Positions 10,001-20,763 of a stretch of 64,000 bases of DNA are shown here, one piece after another (the stretch's first letter is position 1; every line of letters starts with the position of its first letter). The DNA comes from Mycolicibacterium sp. TUM20985 (GTDB lineage: Bacteria > Actinomycetota > Actinomycetes > Mycobacteriales > Mycobacteriaceae): positions 124,001 to 188,000 of the forward strand of contig NZ_AP027291.1 in the NCBI RefSeq assembly GCF_030295745.1, written 5' to 3'. Both the position numbers and the translations under genes were made by a program. The notes under the pieces are model-generated. The model had not been told where the DNA came from, searched no databases, and saw only the letters and a program-made list of their open reading frames with translations.

Positions 10001-13000
10001 GTAGCGACGTCGGGTCGATGCCACCGCGTTCGAGTCCCTCCCAGGCGAGTTCGAGGAACAGTCGCTGCTGCGGATCCATGGCAAGGGCCTCGGTCGGGGA
10101 CACCCCGAAGAAGGCCGGGTCGAAGTCGGCCGCGTCGTAGAGAAAGCCGCCGGTGTTGGCGTAGGACTTGCCTGCGTCGTCGGCATCGGTACTGAACAGG
10201 CCGGCGAGATCCCAACCGCGGTCGGTCGGGAAGTCGGATATGACGTCCCGACCCGCTGCGACCATGTCCCACAGGGATTCTGGTGAGTCGACGCCACCGG
10301 GATAGCGGCAGGACATGGCGACGATCGCAATCGGCTCGTCGGCGACCGACGAGACCGTCGTGGTGTGCGTCACGTCCTGCGGCGCGCCCGCGAGCTCCTG
10401 GCGGATGTAACCGGCCAACGCCACCGGCGTCGGGTAGTCGAAGATGAGCGTCGGCGAGAGCGCGAGCCCGGTCGCCGTCTTCAGCCGGTTCCGGAGTTCG
10501 ACCGCCGTCAGCGAGTCGAAGCCGTGATCGGAGAAGGCGAGTTCGGCGGTGATGGCCTCGGGCTCGGTGTTACCGAGGACGGCGGCCATGTGCGACCGCA
10601 ACAGGTCGAGCACCAACGCCTGCTGACCCTGTTCATTGAGACCGTGCAGACGTTGCGCTAGAACGGACTTCGACTTCGCCGCCACCAACGAGTCGTCGAC
10701 GCGGCGACGGGCGGAGGTGTTGGCGAGCTGCGCGAACATTGGCGGCAACAGGCCTTCGGCCGATCGCGACCGCAAGGCCGCACGGTCGATCCGGACGGGA
10801 GCCAGCAGCGGTTCGCCGACCACCAGCGCCGAGTCGAACAGCGCCATCGCGTCGTCGGTCGACATCGCCAGGATGCCGTCTCGACCCAGCCTGGACAGGT
10901 CCGCGTCCGCGAGATGACCGGTCATGTCGCTGGCCTGCTCCCACAGACCCCAGGCCAGGGATGTCCCGGGCAGTCCGTGGGCGCGTCGGTGGGCGGCCAG
11001 CGCGTCGAGGAAGGTGTTGGCGGCCGAGTAGTTCGCCTGTCCGGAAGAGCCGACGACGCCGGCCATCGACGAGAACATCACGAACGCAGCGACATTCGTC
11101 TGGAGGCTGAGCTGATGCAGATTCCAGGCCGCGTCGACCTTGGCCCGCAACACGGTGTCGATGCGTTCCGGCGTCAGCGATCCCACGACGGCGTCGTCGA
11201 GAACACCGGCGGCGTGGATGACCCCGGACAGCGGGTGTGCGGTGTCGAGCGCGGCGAGTGCGGTGCGCAGCTCGCCACGGTCGGCGGCATCCGCGGTGAG
11301 CACCTGCACGTCGGCACCCGCTGCGGTCAGCTCGGCGACGAGTTCGCGGGCACCGGGGGCGTCGGCGCCACGGCGGGACAGCAGCGCCAGGTGGCGGACG
11401 CCGTGATGGGCGACCACGTGCCGGGCCACCGACGCGCCTGCCATACCGGTGCCGCCGGTGATCAGCACGGTGCCACGCGTCCACGCCTCGGGCATGGTCA
11501 TCACGATCTTGCCGACGTGGCGCGCCTGGCTGAGGTACCGCAGCGCGGCCGGTGCGCGGCGAATGTCCCAGGTGGTCACGGGCAGTGGCGTCAGTATGCC
11601 GGCTTCGAACATCCTCGACAGCTCGACGATGTACTCGTGCATCCGCGGACGGCCGGGCTCGAAGAGGTCGAACGCGCGGTAGCGCACCCCCGGATGGGCG
11701 GCGGCGACGGTGTCGGCGTCGCGGATGTCGGTCTTGCCCATCTCCAGGAACGAGCCACCGCGCGGCAGCAGACGCAGCGAGGCGTCGACGAAGTCACCCG
11801 CCAGCGAGTCGAGCACCACGTCGAAACCGCGTCCGTCGGTGACCTCGGCGAACTTCTGCTCGAAGTCGAGGCTGCGCGAGTCGCCGATGTGGTCGTCGTC
11901 GAAGCCCATGGTCCGCAACGTGTTCCACTTCGGACGGCTGGCGGAGGTGAAGACGTCGAGACCCCAGTGCCTGGCCAGCTGCACGGCGGCCAGGCCGACA
12001 CCGCCCGTGGCGGCGTGGATCAGGATCGACTGGCCGGGCTGCACGTCGGCCAGCTCACGCAGGCCGTAGTACGCGGTGGTGAACACGACCAGCGTCGCGG
12101 CGGCCTCGGCGTCCGTCCAGCCGGTCGGGATCGGCGCCACCAGCCGGGCGTCGGCCTGGACGACGGTGCCGGTGCCCTCGGGGAACAACCCCATCACCCG
12201 GTCGCCGACGGCGAATTCCGTGACGCCCTCGCCGACCTCGACGACGACGCCCGCGCCCTCGCTGCCGAGCAGCGCGTCGTGGGTGAACATGCCGAGGGTG
12301 ATCATCACGTCGCGGAAGTTGGCGGCGACGGCGTTCATCTCGACGCGAATGTGGGCCGCTCGCAACGGTTCGTTGGCGTTTGGCACCTCTTCGAGGGCAA
12401 GGTTGTCGAACGTGCCCGCCGTCGCGATGCCAAGGCGCCATGGCTTGCCCGTGAGTGGCGGCTGCAGCACGGCGTCGGTCCCGCGGCTGCGCACCACGCG
12501 GGCGGTGTGGGGCACACCGGCCCGCAGCACGAGCTGCGGTTCGCCGACGGCCAGGGCGGTGGGGACGTCCAGCTCGCCGATCGCGTCGACGAGGACTATG
12601 CGGCCGGGGTTCTCGGTCTGCGCGGCGCGCACCAGACCCCAGACGGCCGCACCCGCCAGGTCGGTGACGTCCTCACCCGGCAGGGCCATCGCCCCGTGCG
12701 TCACGACCACCAGCGTCGGCGCGGACTCCTCGGCGAGCCAGGACTGCAGTCGTGCCAGGGCGCGGTGCACCGTCGCGTGGGTGCGCTCCGCCACGTCGGC
12801 GGAATCATCTGTGACCGAATGGGATTCGTAAACGGTGAAGGAATCGGCCGTCGGCTGGGAGACCTCGGGCACCGCAACCGGGGACCACTCCACCTCGAAC
12901 AGTTCGCCGTCGCTGCCTGCGCGACCCACCAGTGCGAGTTGCTCGGCGCTGACGGGCCGCGTGGTCATCGAGCCCACCGACAGGACCGGTAGCCCCAGTC

Positions 13001-16000
13001 CGTCGGCGAGCTCGATGGACACCGAATTGGGCCCGACGGGCGCGATCCTGGCGCGCACCGACGACGCTCCCGCCGCGTGTAGCGACACCTGCTGCCAGGA
13101 GAAGGGCAGTGCCAGTTCGTGATCCGCGGCGGCCAGGGCGATCGCGTGCATCGACGCGTCCAGTAGCACGGGATGTACGCCGAACTCGGCGGCCGCGACG
13201 TCCTGCGGGACGGTGACTTCGGCGAAGACCTCGTCGCCGCGTTGCCACACCGCGGTCAATCCGCGGAACGCCGGACCGTACTCGTAACCGCGTGCGGCGA
13301 GTCCCTCGTAGGCGTCGCTGACGTCCACCGCCACGGCGCCCGCCGGCGGCCATGCCGACAGGTCTGCCGCGGGCTCACCGCCGCCCGAGCCGACGACGGC
13401 TTCGGCGTGCAGCACCCACGGCGATTCGCCGTCGTCGGCTCGGGAGAATACCGACACCGTGCGCGAACCGGACTCCTCGGGGGCACCGACGAGCACGCGG
13501 ATGGGAACGCCGGACGGCGCCACGACGAGCGGCGCCTGCAGGGTCAGTTCCTCGATGACCGGGCACCCGGCCTCGTCACCGGCACGGATCACCAGTTCCA
13601 CGAATCCCGTACCGGGGAAGAGGATTACGCCGCCGACGGCATGATCGGCCAGCCATGGCTGAGTCGCCACCGCGAGTCGGCCGGTGAGGACGATCTGACC
13701 CGTCTCGGGCACCTCGACGATCGCGCCGAGCAGGGGGTGGGCAGCGCCGTTCAGGCCGAAGCCCGAGGCGTCCGAGGTCCCCGTCCCGCCGCCGGACAGC
13801 CAGAAGCGCCTGCGGTCGAACGCGTACGTCGGGACGTCGACCAGCCGGCCACCGTCGCACACGGCGCGCCAGTCCACGGCGATGCCGGAGGTGAACGCCT
13901 GTGCGGCCGAGGCCAGGAAGCGATCGAGACCGCCTTCGTCGCGCCCCAGTGTGGGCACCACGACCGGTTGGCCACCGTCGGTGGCGTCGGTGACGGTGTC
14001 CTCGACGCCCGCGATGAGGGCGGGGTGCGGGCTGGTCTCGACGAAGGCGCGGTAGCCGTGGCGGCACGCGGCGCGCACGGCCTGGTCGAACTGGACGGTC
14101 TGCCGGATGTTGCGGTACCAGTAGCCGGCGTCGAGGGTGGCGCCGTCGACGAGATCACCTGTGACGGTGGAGAAGAATGCCGTGCGGGTCGACTGGGGGT
14201 CGATGCCTGCCAGCGCGTCCTGGAGCCGGCCGTCGATGGCCTCGACCTGAGCGGAGTGCGACGCGTAGTCGACGTCGATGCGGCGGGCGCGGATCTCCAG
14301 CGCCTCGCACTGCCGGACGAGCGCATCGAGCGCCGAGGACTCGCCGGACACCACGACGGCCGATCGGCCGTTGATCACCGCGATGTCGGCTTGGTCGGGC
14401 TGAATGTCGATGCCTGCCAACAACTCCCGGGCACGGTCGACACCGCACGCCAACGACACCATGCCCGCGGAACCGGACAACTCGACCAGCAGCTTGCTGC
14501 GCAGCGCCACCACCATCGCGGCGTCGCGAAGCGACAGAATGCCTGCGACGTGGGCGGCGGCGATCTCACCCTGGGAGTGTCCGATGACGGCGTCCGGCGT
14601 GACGCCAACCGAACGCCACAGCTCAGCCAGCGACACCATGACGGCGAACAGGGCAGGCTGCACGACGTCGACGCGGTCCAGGCCGGCTGCACCGGCCTCG
14701 CCGCGAAGCACGTCGAGCAGTGACCAGTCCACGAACTCCGCCAGCGCTTCGGCGCAGGCCGTCATCTTGTCGGCGAAAACCGTGGAGCTGGACATCAATT
14801 CGATACCCATGCCAAGCCATTGACTGCCCTGGCCGGGGAAGACGAACGCCACCTTGCCGACCGGCGTGGCCGTGCCGCGGATCACCCGAGTGATGTCGGC
14901 GTCGGACGCCAGCTCCGACAGGCCGGTGAGCAGCTGGTCACGGTCGGCGCCGAGGACCACCGCGCGGTGCTCGAAGGACGTCCGCCCCGCTAGCGTCCAT
15001 GCCACGTCGCGGCTGTCGAGGTCGGTATGCGTGACGAGATGATCGGTCAACCGGGCCGCCTGCCCGCGGAGCGCGGTCGCGGACTTCGCCGAGAGCACCC
15101 AGGGCAGCACGGCGGGCAGCGGCGGCGTCGGCGCTTCCGCCTCGACCTCGACCGGCGGGGCCGATTCGACGATCACGTGGGCGTTGGTGCCGCTGATGCC
15201 GAACGACGAGATACCCGCGCGGCGGGGCGTCGGTCCAGCGGGCCACGGCTGCGGCTCCGTCAGCAGCGAGACGGCGCCTGCGGTCCAGTCGACGTGGGGA
15301 CTGGGGGCGTCGACGTGCAGCGTCACGGGCAGCGTCTCGTGGCGCATCGACATGATCATCTTGATGACACCCGCCACGCCTGCCGCGGCCTGGGTGTGAC
15401 CCATGTTCGACTTGACCGAGCCGAGCCACAGCGGCTGCGTGCGGTCCTGGCCGTACGTTCCGAGCAGCGCCTGCGCCTCGATGGGGTCACCGAGGGGGGT
15501 ACCGGTGCCGTGGCCCTCGACGACGTCCACCTGCCCCGTCGACAGGCCGGCGTTGGCCAGCGCGGCGCGGACCACTCGCTGCTGTGACGGCCCGTTCGGC
15601 GCCGTCAGCCCGTTCGAGGCGCCGTCCTGGTTGACCGCCGAGCCGCGGACCACCGCGAGGATCGGGTGGCCCAGCCGTTGCGCATCCGAGAGCCGTTCGA
15701 CGGCGAGCACGCCGCCGCCCTCGGCCCAGCCGACGCCGTCGGCCGCCCCCGCGTAGGGCTTGCAGCGACCGTCGGTCGCCAGCCCCCGATGGCGGCTGAA
15801 CTCCACGAAGATGGTCGGGGTGGCGTTCACCGTGATCCCACCCGCCAGCGCCATGTCGCATTCGCCGAGCCGCAGCGCCTGCACCGCCATGTGGAGGGCG
15901 ACCAGTGAGGACGAGCATGCGGTGTCGATGGAGACCGCGGGGCCCTCCAGGCCCAGCACGTACGCGACGCGGCCCGACGTGACGCTCGAGGTCATGCCCG

Positions 16001-16523
16001 TGAGGCGGTAGCCCTCGATGCTGTCGGAGGACATGCCGTACCCACCCGCGATGACGCCGGCGAACACGCCCGTCGCGCTCCCACGCAGGGACGTCGGGTC
16101 GACGCCCGCGCGTTCCAACGCCTCCCACGACAGCTCCAGCAGCATGCGCTGCTGCGGATCCATGGCAAGCGCCTCGCTGGGGGCGATCCCGAAGAACCCG
16201 GCATCGAAGTCGGCGACGCCGTCGACGAAGCCACCGGAGCGGGCATAGGACTTGCCCGGTGCGTCCGGATCGGCGTCGTAGAGGCCCGCGACGTCCCATC
16301 CGCGATCGTCGGGCATGTCCGACACCACGTCCCGACCGGACGACACCATGTCCCACAGGTCCTCGGGCGAATTCACCCCGCCGGGGAATCGACACGACAT
16401 GCCGACCACGGCGATCGGTTCACCCGATCGCTCGAGCAGAGCCCGGTTCTGCGTCTTCAACCGGTCGTTCTGGACGAGTGCCCGGCGAAGCGCCTCGGTG
16501 GCGTGTGCGAGTTGATCGGCCAT
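4059..16523 (-). CDS. pks12: Two-module type I polyketide synthase Pks12 (mycoketide synthase)
   Basis: 4,154 aa (Mtb Pks12 is about 4,151). After a charged N-terminal coil (residues 1-33) come KS1 (about 35-460, Cys203 in DTACSSSL), AT1 (about 555-860, GHSQGE and YASH, methylmalonyl-type), DH1 (His961 in DHAVGG), ER1 (about 1365-1680), KR1 (Tyr in QANYSAAN) and ACP1 (HGFDSL, about 2000). The second module has KS2 (Cys2231), AT2 (GHSIGE and HAFH, malonyl-type), DH2, ER2, KR2 and ACP2 (about 4023). The tail ends in GEDDDDDDA. There is no thioesterase and no loading module. Known Pks12 works by modular iteration through end-to-end docking and builds the methyl-branched chain of mannosyl phosphomycoketide. 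I chose ATG 16523 ([10 protein letters not shown]) because the longer reading to 17315 lies over ppdK and reads as non-coding. Divergent from ppdK; Rv2047c-like gene follows after 6 bp. Confidence 0.93.
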   Translation of the reverse strand: MADQLAHATEALRRALVQNDRLKTQNRALLERSGEPIAVVGMSCRFPGGVNSPEDLWDMVSSGRDVVSDMPDDRGWDVAGLYDADPDAPGKSYARSGGFVDGVADFDAGFFGIAPSEALAMDPQQRMLLELSWEALERAGVDPTSLRGSATGVFAGVIAGGYGMSSDSIEGYRLTGMTSSVTSGRVAYVLGLEGPAVSIDTACSSSLVALHMAVQALRLGECDMALAGGITVNATPTIFVEFSRHRGLATDGRCKPYAGAADGVGWAEGGGVLAVERLSDAQRLGHPILAVVRGSAVNQDGASNGLTAPNGPSQQRVVRAALANAGLSTGQVDVVEGHGTGTPLGDPIEAQALLGTYGQDRTQPLWLGSVKSNMGHTQAAAGVAGVIKMIMSMRHETLPVTLHVDAPSPHVDWTAGAVSLLTEPQPWPAGPTPRRAGISSFGISGTNAHVIVESAPPVEVEAEAPTPPLPAVLPWVLSAKSATALRGQAARLTDHLVTHTDLDSRDVAWTLAGRTSFEHRAVVLGADRDQLLTGLSELASDADITRVIRGTATPVGKVAFVFPGQGSQWLGMGIELMSSSTVFADKMTACAEALAEFVDWSLLDVLRGEAGAAGLDRVDVVQPALFAVMVSLAELWRSVGVTPDAVIGHSQGEIAAAHVAGILSLRDAAMVVALRSKLLVELSGSAGMVSLACGVDRARELLAGIDIQPDQADIAVINGRSAVVVSGESSALDALVRQCEALEIRARRIDVDYASHSAQVEAIDGRLQDALAGIDPQSTRTAFFSTVTGDLVDGATLDAGYWYRNIRQTVQFDQAVRAACRHGYRAFVETSPHPALIAGVEDTVTDATDGGQPVVVPTLGRDEGGLDRFLASAAQAFTSGIAVDWRAVCDGGRLVDVPTYAFDRRRFWLSGGGTGTSDASGFGLNGAAHPLLGAIVEVPETGQIVLTGRLAVATQPWLADHAVGGVILFPGTGFVELVIRAGDEAGCPVIEELTLQAPLVVAPSGVPIRVLVGAPEESGSRTVSVFSRADDGESPWVLHAEAVVGSGGGEPAADLSAWPPAGAVAVDVSDAYEGLAARGYEYGPAFRGLTAVWQRGDEVFAEVTVPQDVAAAEFGVHPVLLDASMHAIALAAADHELALPFSWQQVSLHAAGASSVRARIAPVGPNSVSIELADGLGLPVLSVGSMTTRPVSAEQLALVGRAGSDGELFEVEWSPVAVPEVSQPTADSFTVYESHSVTDDSADVAERTHATVHRALARLQSWLAEESAPTLVVVTHGAMALPGEDVTDLAGAAVWGLVRAAQTENPGRIVLVDAIGELDVPTALAVGEPQLVLRAGVPHTARVVRSRGTDAVLQPPLTGKPWRLGIATAGTFDNLALEEVPNANEPLRAAHIRVEMNAVAANFRDVMITLGMFTHDALLGSEGAGVVVEVGEGVTEFAVGDRVMGLFPEGTGTVVQADARLVAPIPTGWTDAEAAATLVVFTTAYYGLRELADVQPGQSILIHAATGGVGLAAVQLARHWGLDVFTSASRPKWNTLRTMGFDDDHIGDSRSLDFEQKFAEVTDGRGFDVVLDSLAGDFVDASLRLLPRGGSFLEMGKTDIRDADTVAAAHPGVRYRAFDLFEPGRPRMHEYIVELSRMFEAGILTPLPVTTWDIRRAPAALRYLSQARHVGKIVMTMPEAWTRGTVLITGGTGMAGASVARHVVAHHGVRHLALLSRRGADAPGARELVAELTAAGADVQVLTADAADRGELRTALAALDTAHPLSGVIHAAGVLDDAVVGSLTPERIDTVLRAKVDAAWNLHQLSLQTNVAAFVMFSSMAGVVGSSGQANYSAANTFLDALAAHRRAHGLPGTSLAWGLWEQASDMTGHLADADLSRLGRDGILAMSTDDAMALFDSALVVGEPLLAPVRIDRAALRSRSAEGLLPPMFAQLANTSARRRVDDSLVAAKSKSVLAQRLHGLNEQGQQALVLDLLRSHMAAVLGNTEPEAITAELAFSDHGFDSLTAVELRNRLKTATGLALSPTLIFDYPTPVALAGYIRQELAGAPQDVTHTTTVSSVADEPIAIVAMSCRYPGGVDSPESLWDMVAAGRDVISDFPTDRGWDLAGLFSTDADDAGKSYANTGGFLYDAADFDPAFFGVSPTEALAMDPQQRLFLELAWEGLERGGIDPTSLRGSATGVFAGVYAQGYGVGAEGAEGFRLTGQASSVASGRVSYVLGLEGPAVSIDTACSSSLVALHMAVQALRTGECDLALAGGVTVNATPDIFVEFSRQRGLSSDGRCKSFAGAADGTGFADGGGILVVERLSDAQRHGHPVLALVRGSAINQDGASNGLTAPNGPSQQRVLRSALANAGLSASEVDVVEAHGTGTTLGDPIEAQALLATYGQDRRHPLWLGSVKSNMGHAQAAAGVAGIIKMVQSMRHEQLPATLHVDEPSPHVDWTMGSVALLTESQPWPENGTPRRAGVSSFGISGTNAHVIIEQAPASEVPVGDVRPPAVVPWALSAKSPDALHDQARRIADHVEAHPELDTVDVGWTLAGRAAFAHRAVVLGGDRQTLLDELRALAEDQCGPGTVAGRASGSGKTAYVFPGQGAQSLGMGRELHAEFPVFADAFDAVTRELDRHLLRPIRDVMWGSNAAVLDSTEFAQPALFTVEVALFRLLESFGLQPDYVLGHSIGELTAAHVAGVLSLENAAALVAARGRLMQRLPEGGAMVAVSSSEAEMAPLLRDGVGIAAVNGPDSVVISGPEDAVLAIAEDARAMGCRVHQLSVSHAFHSSLMEPMLLEFSTVAGGMTLSEPSIPVISNLTGELAGPDFATAAYWSRHILEAVRFADSARFLESVGVTRFLEVGPASGLTASIALSLNESEPVTASTLKKDGAEPSTLLTALAELSVSGIDVDWQAACGGGRLLDLPTYAFQRRRFWLAGGGSGSTDAVGLGLGGTDHALLGAVVESPESGGVVLTGRLSTSSQPWLADHAVAGVVLFPGAGFVELAIRAGDEVGCSSVDELMLHAPLVLPAEGVAVQVVVSQADEAGGRVVSIFSRAHHDTASWILHAEGELGVASSAPGADLSIWPPVGAREIDVTDAYAELSARGYEYGPAFRGLKAMWRRGDEVFAEVAIPQELQANGLGVHPVLLDGALHAVVLSREDGAGEMALPFSWQKVSLHASGASAVRARLAPNGASSMSIDLADGLGLPVLSVEAMVARPVTAQQLAAAVGGSGGGELFEVVWSAATPSAEAVAAEAPFEIFESVAAASQADDLSDVYGATHVALERLQGWLAEASDASAPSTLVVTTRGAVALPGEDVTDLAGAAVWGLVRAAQTEHPGRVVLADVDSASELDAAAIVALGEPQVVIRDGVLHTARVLPSRAAESLLSPPEGGAPWRLTVAEEASTGTFDDLTLQAIPDADEPLESGRIRVAVRAIGANFRDVMIALGLYPGGGVMGIEAAGIVVEVAHDVTEVSVGDRVMGLFPEGTGTLATTDARVVLPIPADWGYAQGAGFTVGFATAFFALRGLADVQPGQSVLIHAGTGGVGMAAVQLARHWGLEVFATASRPKWDTLRAMGFDDDHIGDSRTLDFEQKFLTVTGGRGVDVVLDSLSGDFVDASLRLLPRGGAFLEMGKTDIRDADTIAAAHPGVRYRAFDLFEAGADGVARILSGVSALSDAGVLRPLPVTTWDVRRAPAALRHLSQARHIGKVVLTMPDAWAGGTVLITGGTGMAGSSVARHVVANHGVRHLVLLSRRGPDAPGAAELVAELTDAGAHVQVVAADAADRDALGKCLAGIDHQHALSAVIHTAGVIDDAVLTSLTPDRVDAVLRAKVDAAWNLHELTRELDLSAFVMFSSMAGLVGASGQANYSAANAYLDALAAHRRANGLPGMSLGWGLWEQASGMTGHLQDVDLARLNRDGILALAVDDALALFDEALTVDEPFLVPARIDRVALRTKSAAGTLPPMFIDLIAGPARRQVGDSLAAAQSRSALSQRLSGLPTDEQYDLLLDLVRSHMATVLGLANPQSIAPDLAFQDHGFDSLTAVELRNRLKAATGLTLSPTLIFDYPNPAAIAEYFRTQLVGASEQAPATNAVDEELQRVVSSIPVKRLRQAGVLDMLLNLAAQGSGVDTGDAPATGEPRSQDIADMDLQDLLAAFGEDDDDDDA

Positions 16524-16751
16524 ACGGTGTGAAACCCCTGTCTGGATCACTGCGAGGGCAGTGACCCCCAAGTATTCGGTACAGCGCGCCGATTCATTAC
16601 CCGGCGAGCACCCGCTGTCGCTCAGTGGGGCACCTCGAACGCTGCCAGAACATTGTCTCGCCTGCCTTCCACGCGTCGTCACCCGCCTGCTTACACTCGA
16701 ACATTCTCGAAATGTGAAACGCCCCACCTGGCGAGACGACGGAGCGCAGCG
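16524..16751. promoter_or_regulatory. Divergent promoter region between pks12 and ppdK
   Basis: This 228-bp gap separates two outward-facing genes and must hold both promoters. Three elements are visible. A hairpin-forming inverted repeat TCACTG-N6-CAGTGA lies at 16547-16564, about 24-41 bp upstream of the pks12 ATG. Near-identical direct repeats GAACATTGTCTCG (16648-16660) and GAACATTCTCG (16699-16709) lie nearer ppdK. The second repeat contains a small inverted repeat ACATT-N5-AATGT (16701-16715). I could not assign confident -10/-35 boxes. The repeats could be operator half-sites, but no adjacent regulator tells which protein would bind. Confidence 0.45.
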
Positions 16752-18245
16752 ATGACACTCGGCGCAGGTAGCCGACCCGTTCACACCGCGCATCGCCACA
16801 GCTCGACGGCACTGGACGGGGACACGAGCAACCCCGTCCTGGCGGTCGTCGGCGGTAAGGGCCGGGCGATCGCGGCGATGGCAAGCCGCGGTCTGCCGGT
16901 CCCGCCGGCGTTCTGCGTGACCGCGCAATGGTGTGACGGATGTGCCGAGGACCACATCGCGATCGTCGACCGGTTGTGGCCGGATGTGCTGGACGGGCTG
17001 GCGGTGCTGGAGAGGCAGACGGGAAGCACGTTCGGCAGCGGTCCCCGGCCACTCCTGCTGTCGGTCCGCAGCAGCGGTGCGACGTCGATGCCCGGCATGC
17101 TCGACACCGTCCTGAACGTCGGTGTGGACGACGCGGTCCTCGAGGCGCTCGGCGACCGGCATTCGGACCGCTTCGCCACCGACATCCGCGACCGGTTCCG
17201 CCGGGGCTACCGCCGGGTCGTGCCCGACGAACCCCTCGACCAACTCCGCGGCGCGCTGGTGGCGGTGGTGGCCTCGTGGTCGTCGAGCCGGGTGAGCACC
17301 TACCGTGCGCATCACGGCCTGCAGCGGGGCGATATCGCGATCGTGGTGCAGGCCATGGTCTTCGGCAATCTCGATGCCCGGTCGGGAACCGGGGTGCTCT
17401 TCACCCGCGATCCGGCGACGGGCGCCTCCGAACCGTTCGGCGAATGGCTGCCCGCCGCCCAGGGCGACGACGTGGTGTCGGGCACCAGCGACTGTGAACC
17501 GCTGAGCGCGATGCGGGACCGGCTACCCGACGCCTACCGGGAGCTGATCGAGGCGGGCGCTGTCCTGGAACGGCTCTCCGCCGACGTGCAGGACGTCGAG
17601 TTCACTGTGGAGTCCAGCAGGTTGTGGCTGCTGCAGTCGCGGGTGGCGAAACGGTCGCCGCGGGCCGCGGTGCGCCTTGCGGTCGCGTTCCACGACGAGG
17701 GGCTCATCGACGAGGCCGAGATGCTGCGCCGGGTGACGCCCGAGCAACTCGAATGGGTCCTGACGGCGCGGTCGGCAAGCGAGCCGTCCGGCCCGCCGCT
17801 GGCCACCGGGATGGCGGCCTGTCCGGGAGTCGCGTCGGGTCTGGTCTGCGTGACCAGCGAGGAGGCCATCGCCGCGGCCGACGAGGGACGAGACGTCGTC
17901 CTGGTGCGACCGACGACGAGCCCCGACGACGTCGCCGGGCTCGTCAGCGCCAAAGCCGTCGTCACCGAGGTGGGCGGCGCCAGCAGTCACGCCGCGATCG
18001 TGGCGCGTGAACTCGGCATACCCGCGGTCGTCGGGTGCGGAGTCGGAGTCACCGCGCGGCTGGCCGGCCAGGTCGTGACCGTCGACGGCGACACCGGTGA
18101 AGTGCGCGGCGGGGAGTCGACGCCGTCCGCGCCGGCCGACTCCCCGGACGTGCAGCGGTTCACCGACCTCGTGCGTCACGCCGACGCAGTGCAGGCCGCG
18201 CCGTTGCGGGCGGTACTCGTCGCCGCCGGGCGGGCCGCCCGATGA
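16752..18245 (+). CDS. ppdK: Short pyruvate,phosphate dikinase-like protein (ATP-grasp + phosphohistidine swivel only)
   Basis: 497 aa from ATG 16752, preceded by GGAG at 16741-16744. The N-terminal part is the PPDK ATP-grasp domain ([10 protein letters not shown], then [19 protein letters not shown]). The C-terminal part is the swivelling phosphohistidine domain with the active His in [18 protein letters not shown]. Full PPDK is about 870 aa. The PEP/pyruvate TIM-barrel is missing, so pyruvate-to-PEP conversion by this chain alone is doubtful. Mtb Rv1127c (about 490 aa) is the same short form and also neighbours the Rv1126c family, which follows here with a 4-bp ATGA overlap. It is divergent from pks12. 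It could autophosphorylate from ATP and hand the phosphate to another protein or an unknown acceptor. Confidence 0.85.
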   Translation: MTLGAGSRPVHTAHRHSSTALDGDTSNPVLAVVGGKGRAIAAMASRGLPVPPAFCVTAQWCDGCAEDHIAIVDRLWPDVLDGLAVLERQTGSTFGSGPRPLLLSVRSSGATSMPGMLDTVLNVGVDDAVLEALGDRHSDRFATDIRDRFRRGYRRVVPDEPLDQLRGALVAVVASWSSSRVSTYRAHHGLQRGDIAIVVQAMVFGNLDARSGTGVLFTRDPATGASEPFGEWLPAAQGDDVVSGTSDCEPLSAMRDRLPDAYRELIEAGAVLERLSADVQDVEFTVESSRLWLLQSRVAKRSPRAAVRLAVAFHDEGLIDEAEMLRRVTPEQLEWVLTARSASEPSGPPLATGMAACPGVASGLVCVTSEEAIAAADEGRDVVLVRPTTSPDDVAGLVSAKAVVTEVGGASSHAAIVARELGIPAVVGCGVGVTARLAGQVVTVDGDTGEVRGGESTPSAPADSPDVQRFTDLVRHADAVQAAPLRAVLVAAGRAAR

Positions 18246-18811
18246 GCGGCGCGGCCGACCTGACCGTCCTGCAGGCGGTCCGGTTGAAGGGCCGGGCCGG
18301 ACGGGCGGATCTGCCCGATGCCGTCGACGGATTGGTCGCCGCCGGGTTGCTCGTGGACGGGCCGTGGGTGCGGCTGACCGACGACGGTAGGACCCGCCTG
18401 GCGGAGCTGCTGGCCGTCGAGCGCGCCGCCGTCGACCCGCGGGCGGTGAACGAGCTGTACGAACGGTTCCTCGTCGTCAACGCCGACTTCAAGCCCCTGA
18501 TCTCGCGGTGGCAGGTGGCGCGGGATACCGACGCGGGCGACGGCGCGGCCGCCGTGCTGGCCGACCTCGACGAGCTTCACCGCGAGGTGCTGCCGGTGAT
18601 CGCCGCCGCGGGCGAGCTGATCCCGCGGCTGCACGCCTATGCCGAGCGGCTCGACGCGGCGTTGCGGCGGGCGCAGGGTGGCGACATGTCGTGGCTCACC
18701 CGCCCGATGGTCGACAGCTATCACACGGTGTGGTTCGAACTGCACGAGGAACTGATTGGTATGGCCGGCCGGACGCGCGCGGGAGAGGCCTCGTCCGGCA
18801 GTGCAGATTGA
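18242..18811 (+). CDS. Conserved mycobacterial protein of Rv1126c type (partner of short PPDK)
   Basis: 189 aa, start ATG overlapping the ppdK stop (ATGA), so the two are translationally coupled. The first 60 residues (DLTVLQAVRLKGRA, GLVAAGLLVDGPWVRLTDDG) look like a winged-helix fold. The remainder is helical and charged (NELYERFLVVNADFKPLISRWQ, DLDELHREVLPVI). No catalytic motif or membrane segment is visible. The same neighbour pair, Rv1127c-Rv1126c, exists in Mtb, so it is probably a functional or regulatory partner of the phosphotransfer protein. That role is inferred from conserved adjacency only. Confidence 0.75.
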   Translation: MSGAADLTVLQAVRLKGRAGRADLPDAVDGLVAAGLLVDGPWVRLTDDGRTRLAELLAVERAAVDPRAVNELYERFLVVNADFKPLISRWQVARDTDAGDGAAAVLADLDELHREVLPVIAAAGELIPRLHAYAERLDAALRRAQGGDMSWLTRPMVDSYHTVWFELHEELIGMAGRTRAGEASSGSAD

Positions 18812-18834
18812 TCTCTCTGTGCCAAGCTGACGGC

Positions 18835-19476
18835 GTGGCGGGCGAGAAGGTGCGCGTGGTGGTGGGCGACGACCATCCGCTGTTCCGCGACGGCGTCATC
18901 CGCGCCCTGTCCGCAAGCGGCACCATCGAGGTGATCGCGGAGGCCGCCGACGGAGTGGCGGCGCTGGCCCTGATTCGTGAGCACGGGCCGCAGGTCGCCC
19001 TACTGGACTACCGGATGCCCGGCCTCGATGGCGCGCAGGTCGCCGCCGCGGTCCGTCGCGACCAGCTGCCGACACGGGTCCTCCTGCTTTCAGCGCACGA
19101 CGAGTCCGCGATCGTCTACAGCGCGTTGCAGGACGGAGCGGCGGGGTTCATCTCCAAGGAATCCAGCCGCGCCGAACTGGTCGACGCGGTGCTGAACTGT
19201 GCCGAGGGACGCGACGTCGTCGCACCGAACCTCGCCGCCGGACTGGTCGGCGAGATCCAGCGCCGCAACGTCGCCGACACTCCGACCCTTAGCCCGCGTG
19301 AGCGCGAAGTGCTCGGGCACATCGCCAGCGGGCAGACCATCCCCGCGATGGCCAAGCACATGTTCCTGGCGCCGTCCACGGTGAAGACCCACGTGCAGCG
19401 GCTCTACGAGAAACTCGGCGTCGGGGACCGCGGGGCGGCCGTCGCGGAGGCGATGCGCCGCGGGCTGCTGGAATAG
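18835..19476 (+). CDS. NarL/LuxR-family response regulator
   Basis: 213 aa from a GTG at 18835. The receiver domain (residues 1-125) has the acidic pair in GDDHP, the phospho-acceptor Asp58 in LLDYRMPGLDG, and the conserved Lys108 in FISKES. The LuxR helix-turn-helix occupies about 151-213 (LSPREREVLGHIASG, STVKTHVQRLYEKL). It should bind DNA when phosphorylated by the histidine kinase encoded 2 bp downstream. It begins 23 bp after the Rv1126c-like gene, so it may be co-transcribed with ppdK. The regulon is unknown; the divergent pks12/ppdK promoter is the nearest plausible target. Confidence 0.92.
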   Translation: MAGEKVRVVVGDDHPLFRDGVIRALSASGTIEVIAEAADGVAALALIREHGPQVALLDYRMPGLDGAQVAAAVRRDQLPTRVLLLSAHDESAIVYSALQDGAAGFISKESSRAELVDAVLNCAEGRDVVAPNLAAGLVGEIQRRNVADTPTLSPREREVLGHIASGQTIPAMAKHMFLAPSTVKTHVQRLYEKLGVGDRGAAVAEAMRRGLLE

Positions 19477-19478
19477 CG

Positions 19479-20672
19479 GTGCAGCGCGCCGTTCGGCGAA
19501 TGGTCGACTACTTCGCCACAGAACCCGTCCGCGTCTCGGCGCTGCTTCGCCTTCCGCTGATCGCACTGATGGGCGTCCTGGTGTGGCTGTGGGAGGTCGA
19601 CAGCTGGCTGCCGCAGGTCTACACCACGATCCTCGGCGTCTACGCCGTGGCGGCGCTGCTGTGGGCGGTGCTGGTCGTCCGCGGACCCGTGCCGTCGTGG
19701 GGCGGATGGCTGTCGACGGGCGTCGACGTGCTAGCCGTCGTATCGCTGTGCGTCGTCTCCGGGGGTGCGACCGCCGCGCTGCTGCCGGTGTTCTTCCTGC
19801 TACCGCTGTCCGTCGCATTCGGCGACCGGCCGGTCCTGACGGGCGTGCTGGGGTTGGGCACCGCGGCGTGTTACCTCGGCGCATGGATCGTCTACTCCAA
19901 GCGCGACGACCACATCGGCCTGCCGGACGTCGTCTATCTGCAGTTCGGCTTCCTGATCTGGCTGGCGGTCGCCACGACGGCGCTGTGCCTGGTGCTGACG
20001 CGGCGCGCGGCCCGGGTCACCGCGCTGCTCGACGTGCGCCGCAGGCTGGTGGCCGAGTCGATGCAGGCCGACGAACGCACCAATCGTGAACTGGCCGAGC
20101 ATCTGCACGACGGCCCGCTGCAGACTCTGCTCGCGGCGCGCCTGGAACTCGACGAGGTGCGCGAACGCACGCCCGACCCTGCGCTGGACATGGTCTACGC
20201 GGCGCTGAACGATACGGCTGCGGGCCTGCGCTCGACGGTGACGGCGCTGCATCCGCAGGTGCTCGCACAGCTGGGCCTCACCCCGGGGATACGAGAGCTG
20301 TTGCGGCAGTTCGAGAACCGTGGCGATTTCATCGTCGGCGCCGAGCTCGACGACGTTGGCAAGCCGCTCTCGCAGGCGTTGCTGTACCGCGCGGCACGCG
20401 AGCTGCTCACCAACGTCACCAAGCACGCGGGCGCCAGCGAAGTGTCCGTTCGGATGTTCCGCGAGGGCGACCGCGTCGTGCTCACGGTCGCCGACGACGG
20501 GGTGGGATTCGAACCGTCGATCGTGGATCAGCGGGTGGCCGAGGGGCACATCGGGCTGGCATCGCTACAAGCCCGCTTCGACTCGATGGGCGGTCGCATG
20601 ACCATCGACTCCGATGCGGGCCGCGGCACGCTGGTCACCGTGACCTCGCCGCCCGAAGACCTACCGGACTGA
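19479..20672 (+). CDS. Membrane sensor histidine kinase (HisKA_3 type)
   Basis: 397 aa from GTG 19479, 2 bp after the response regulator stop; an in-frame ATG at 19500 is an alternative start. Residues about 22-175 contain five to six hydrophobic segments with little extracytoplasmic loop, suggesting a sensor that works within or at the membrane. The dimerisation/phosphotransfer helix has the phospho-accepting His210 in EHLHDGPLQ. The ATPase domain shows the N-box (ELLTNVTKHAG), G1 (VADDGVGFEP) and G2 (GHIGLASLQARFDSMGG). It pairs with the NarL-type regulator upstream. The signal sensed cannot be read from the sequence. Confidence 0.92.
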   Translation: MQRAVRRMVDYFATEPVRVSALLRLPLIALMGVLVWLWEVDSWLPQVYTTILGVYAVAALLWAVLVVRGPVPSWGGWLSTGVDVLAVVSLCVVSGGATAALLPVFFLLPLSVAFGDRPVLTGVLGLGTAACYLGAWIVYSKRDDHIGLPDVVYLQFGFLIWLAVATTALCLVLTRRAARVTALLDVRRRLVAESMQADERTNRELAEHLHDGPLQTLLAARLELDEVRERTPDPALDMVYAALNDTAAGLRSTVTALHPQVLAQLGLTPGIRELLRQFENRGDFIVGAELDDVGKPLSQALLYRAARELLTNVTKHAGASEVSVRMFREGDRVVLTVADDGVGFEPSIVDQRVAEGHIGLASLQARFDSMGGRMTIDSDAGRGTLVTVTSPPEDLPD

Positions 20673-20763
20673 AACCTCCAGCACGACAGGTCCCCTCGCC
20701 GACCTTCACGACATCGTCCAGCGCGACCAGCAGCAGCCCGCCCTCGACCTCACCCACCGGGGG

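Noticed and set aside
10914..12992. Long plus-strand open frame opposite pks12
   Set aside because: Arg/Gly/His-rich translation with no domain; it mirrors the high-GC codon pattern of pks12 on the other strand.
4059..16523. Long internal repeats suggesting a CRISPR or satellite array
   Set aside because: They are the two homologous PKS modules, about 6 kb each, diverged at many bases.
16524..17315. Upstream extension of the pks12 frame by 264 codons
   Set aside because: It lies antisense to the recognisable ATP-grasp part of ppdK, and the residues have no PKS features; the docking coil starts at 16523.
20673..20763. Protein-like in-frame continuation after the 13E12/HNH stop (GEVEGGLLLVALDDVV)
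   Set aside because: Only about 25 codons, no family match I recognise and no start; possibly an old gene remnant, but too little to call.
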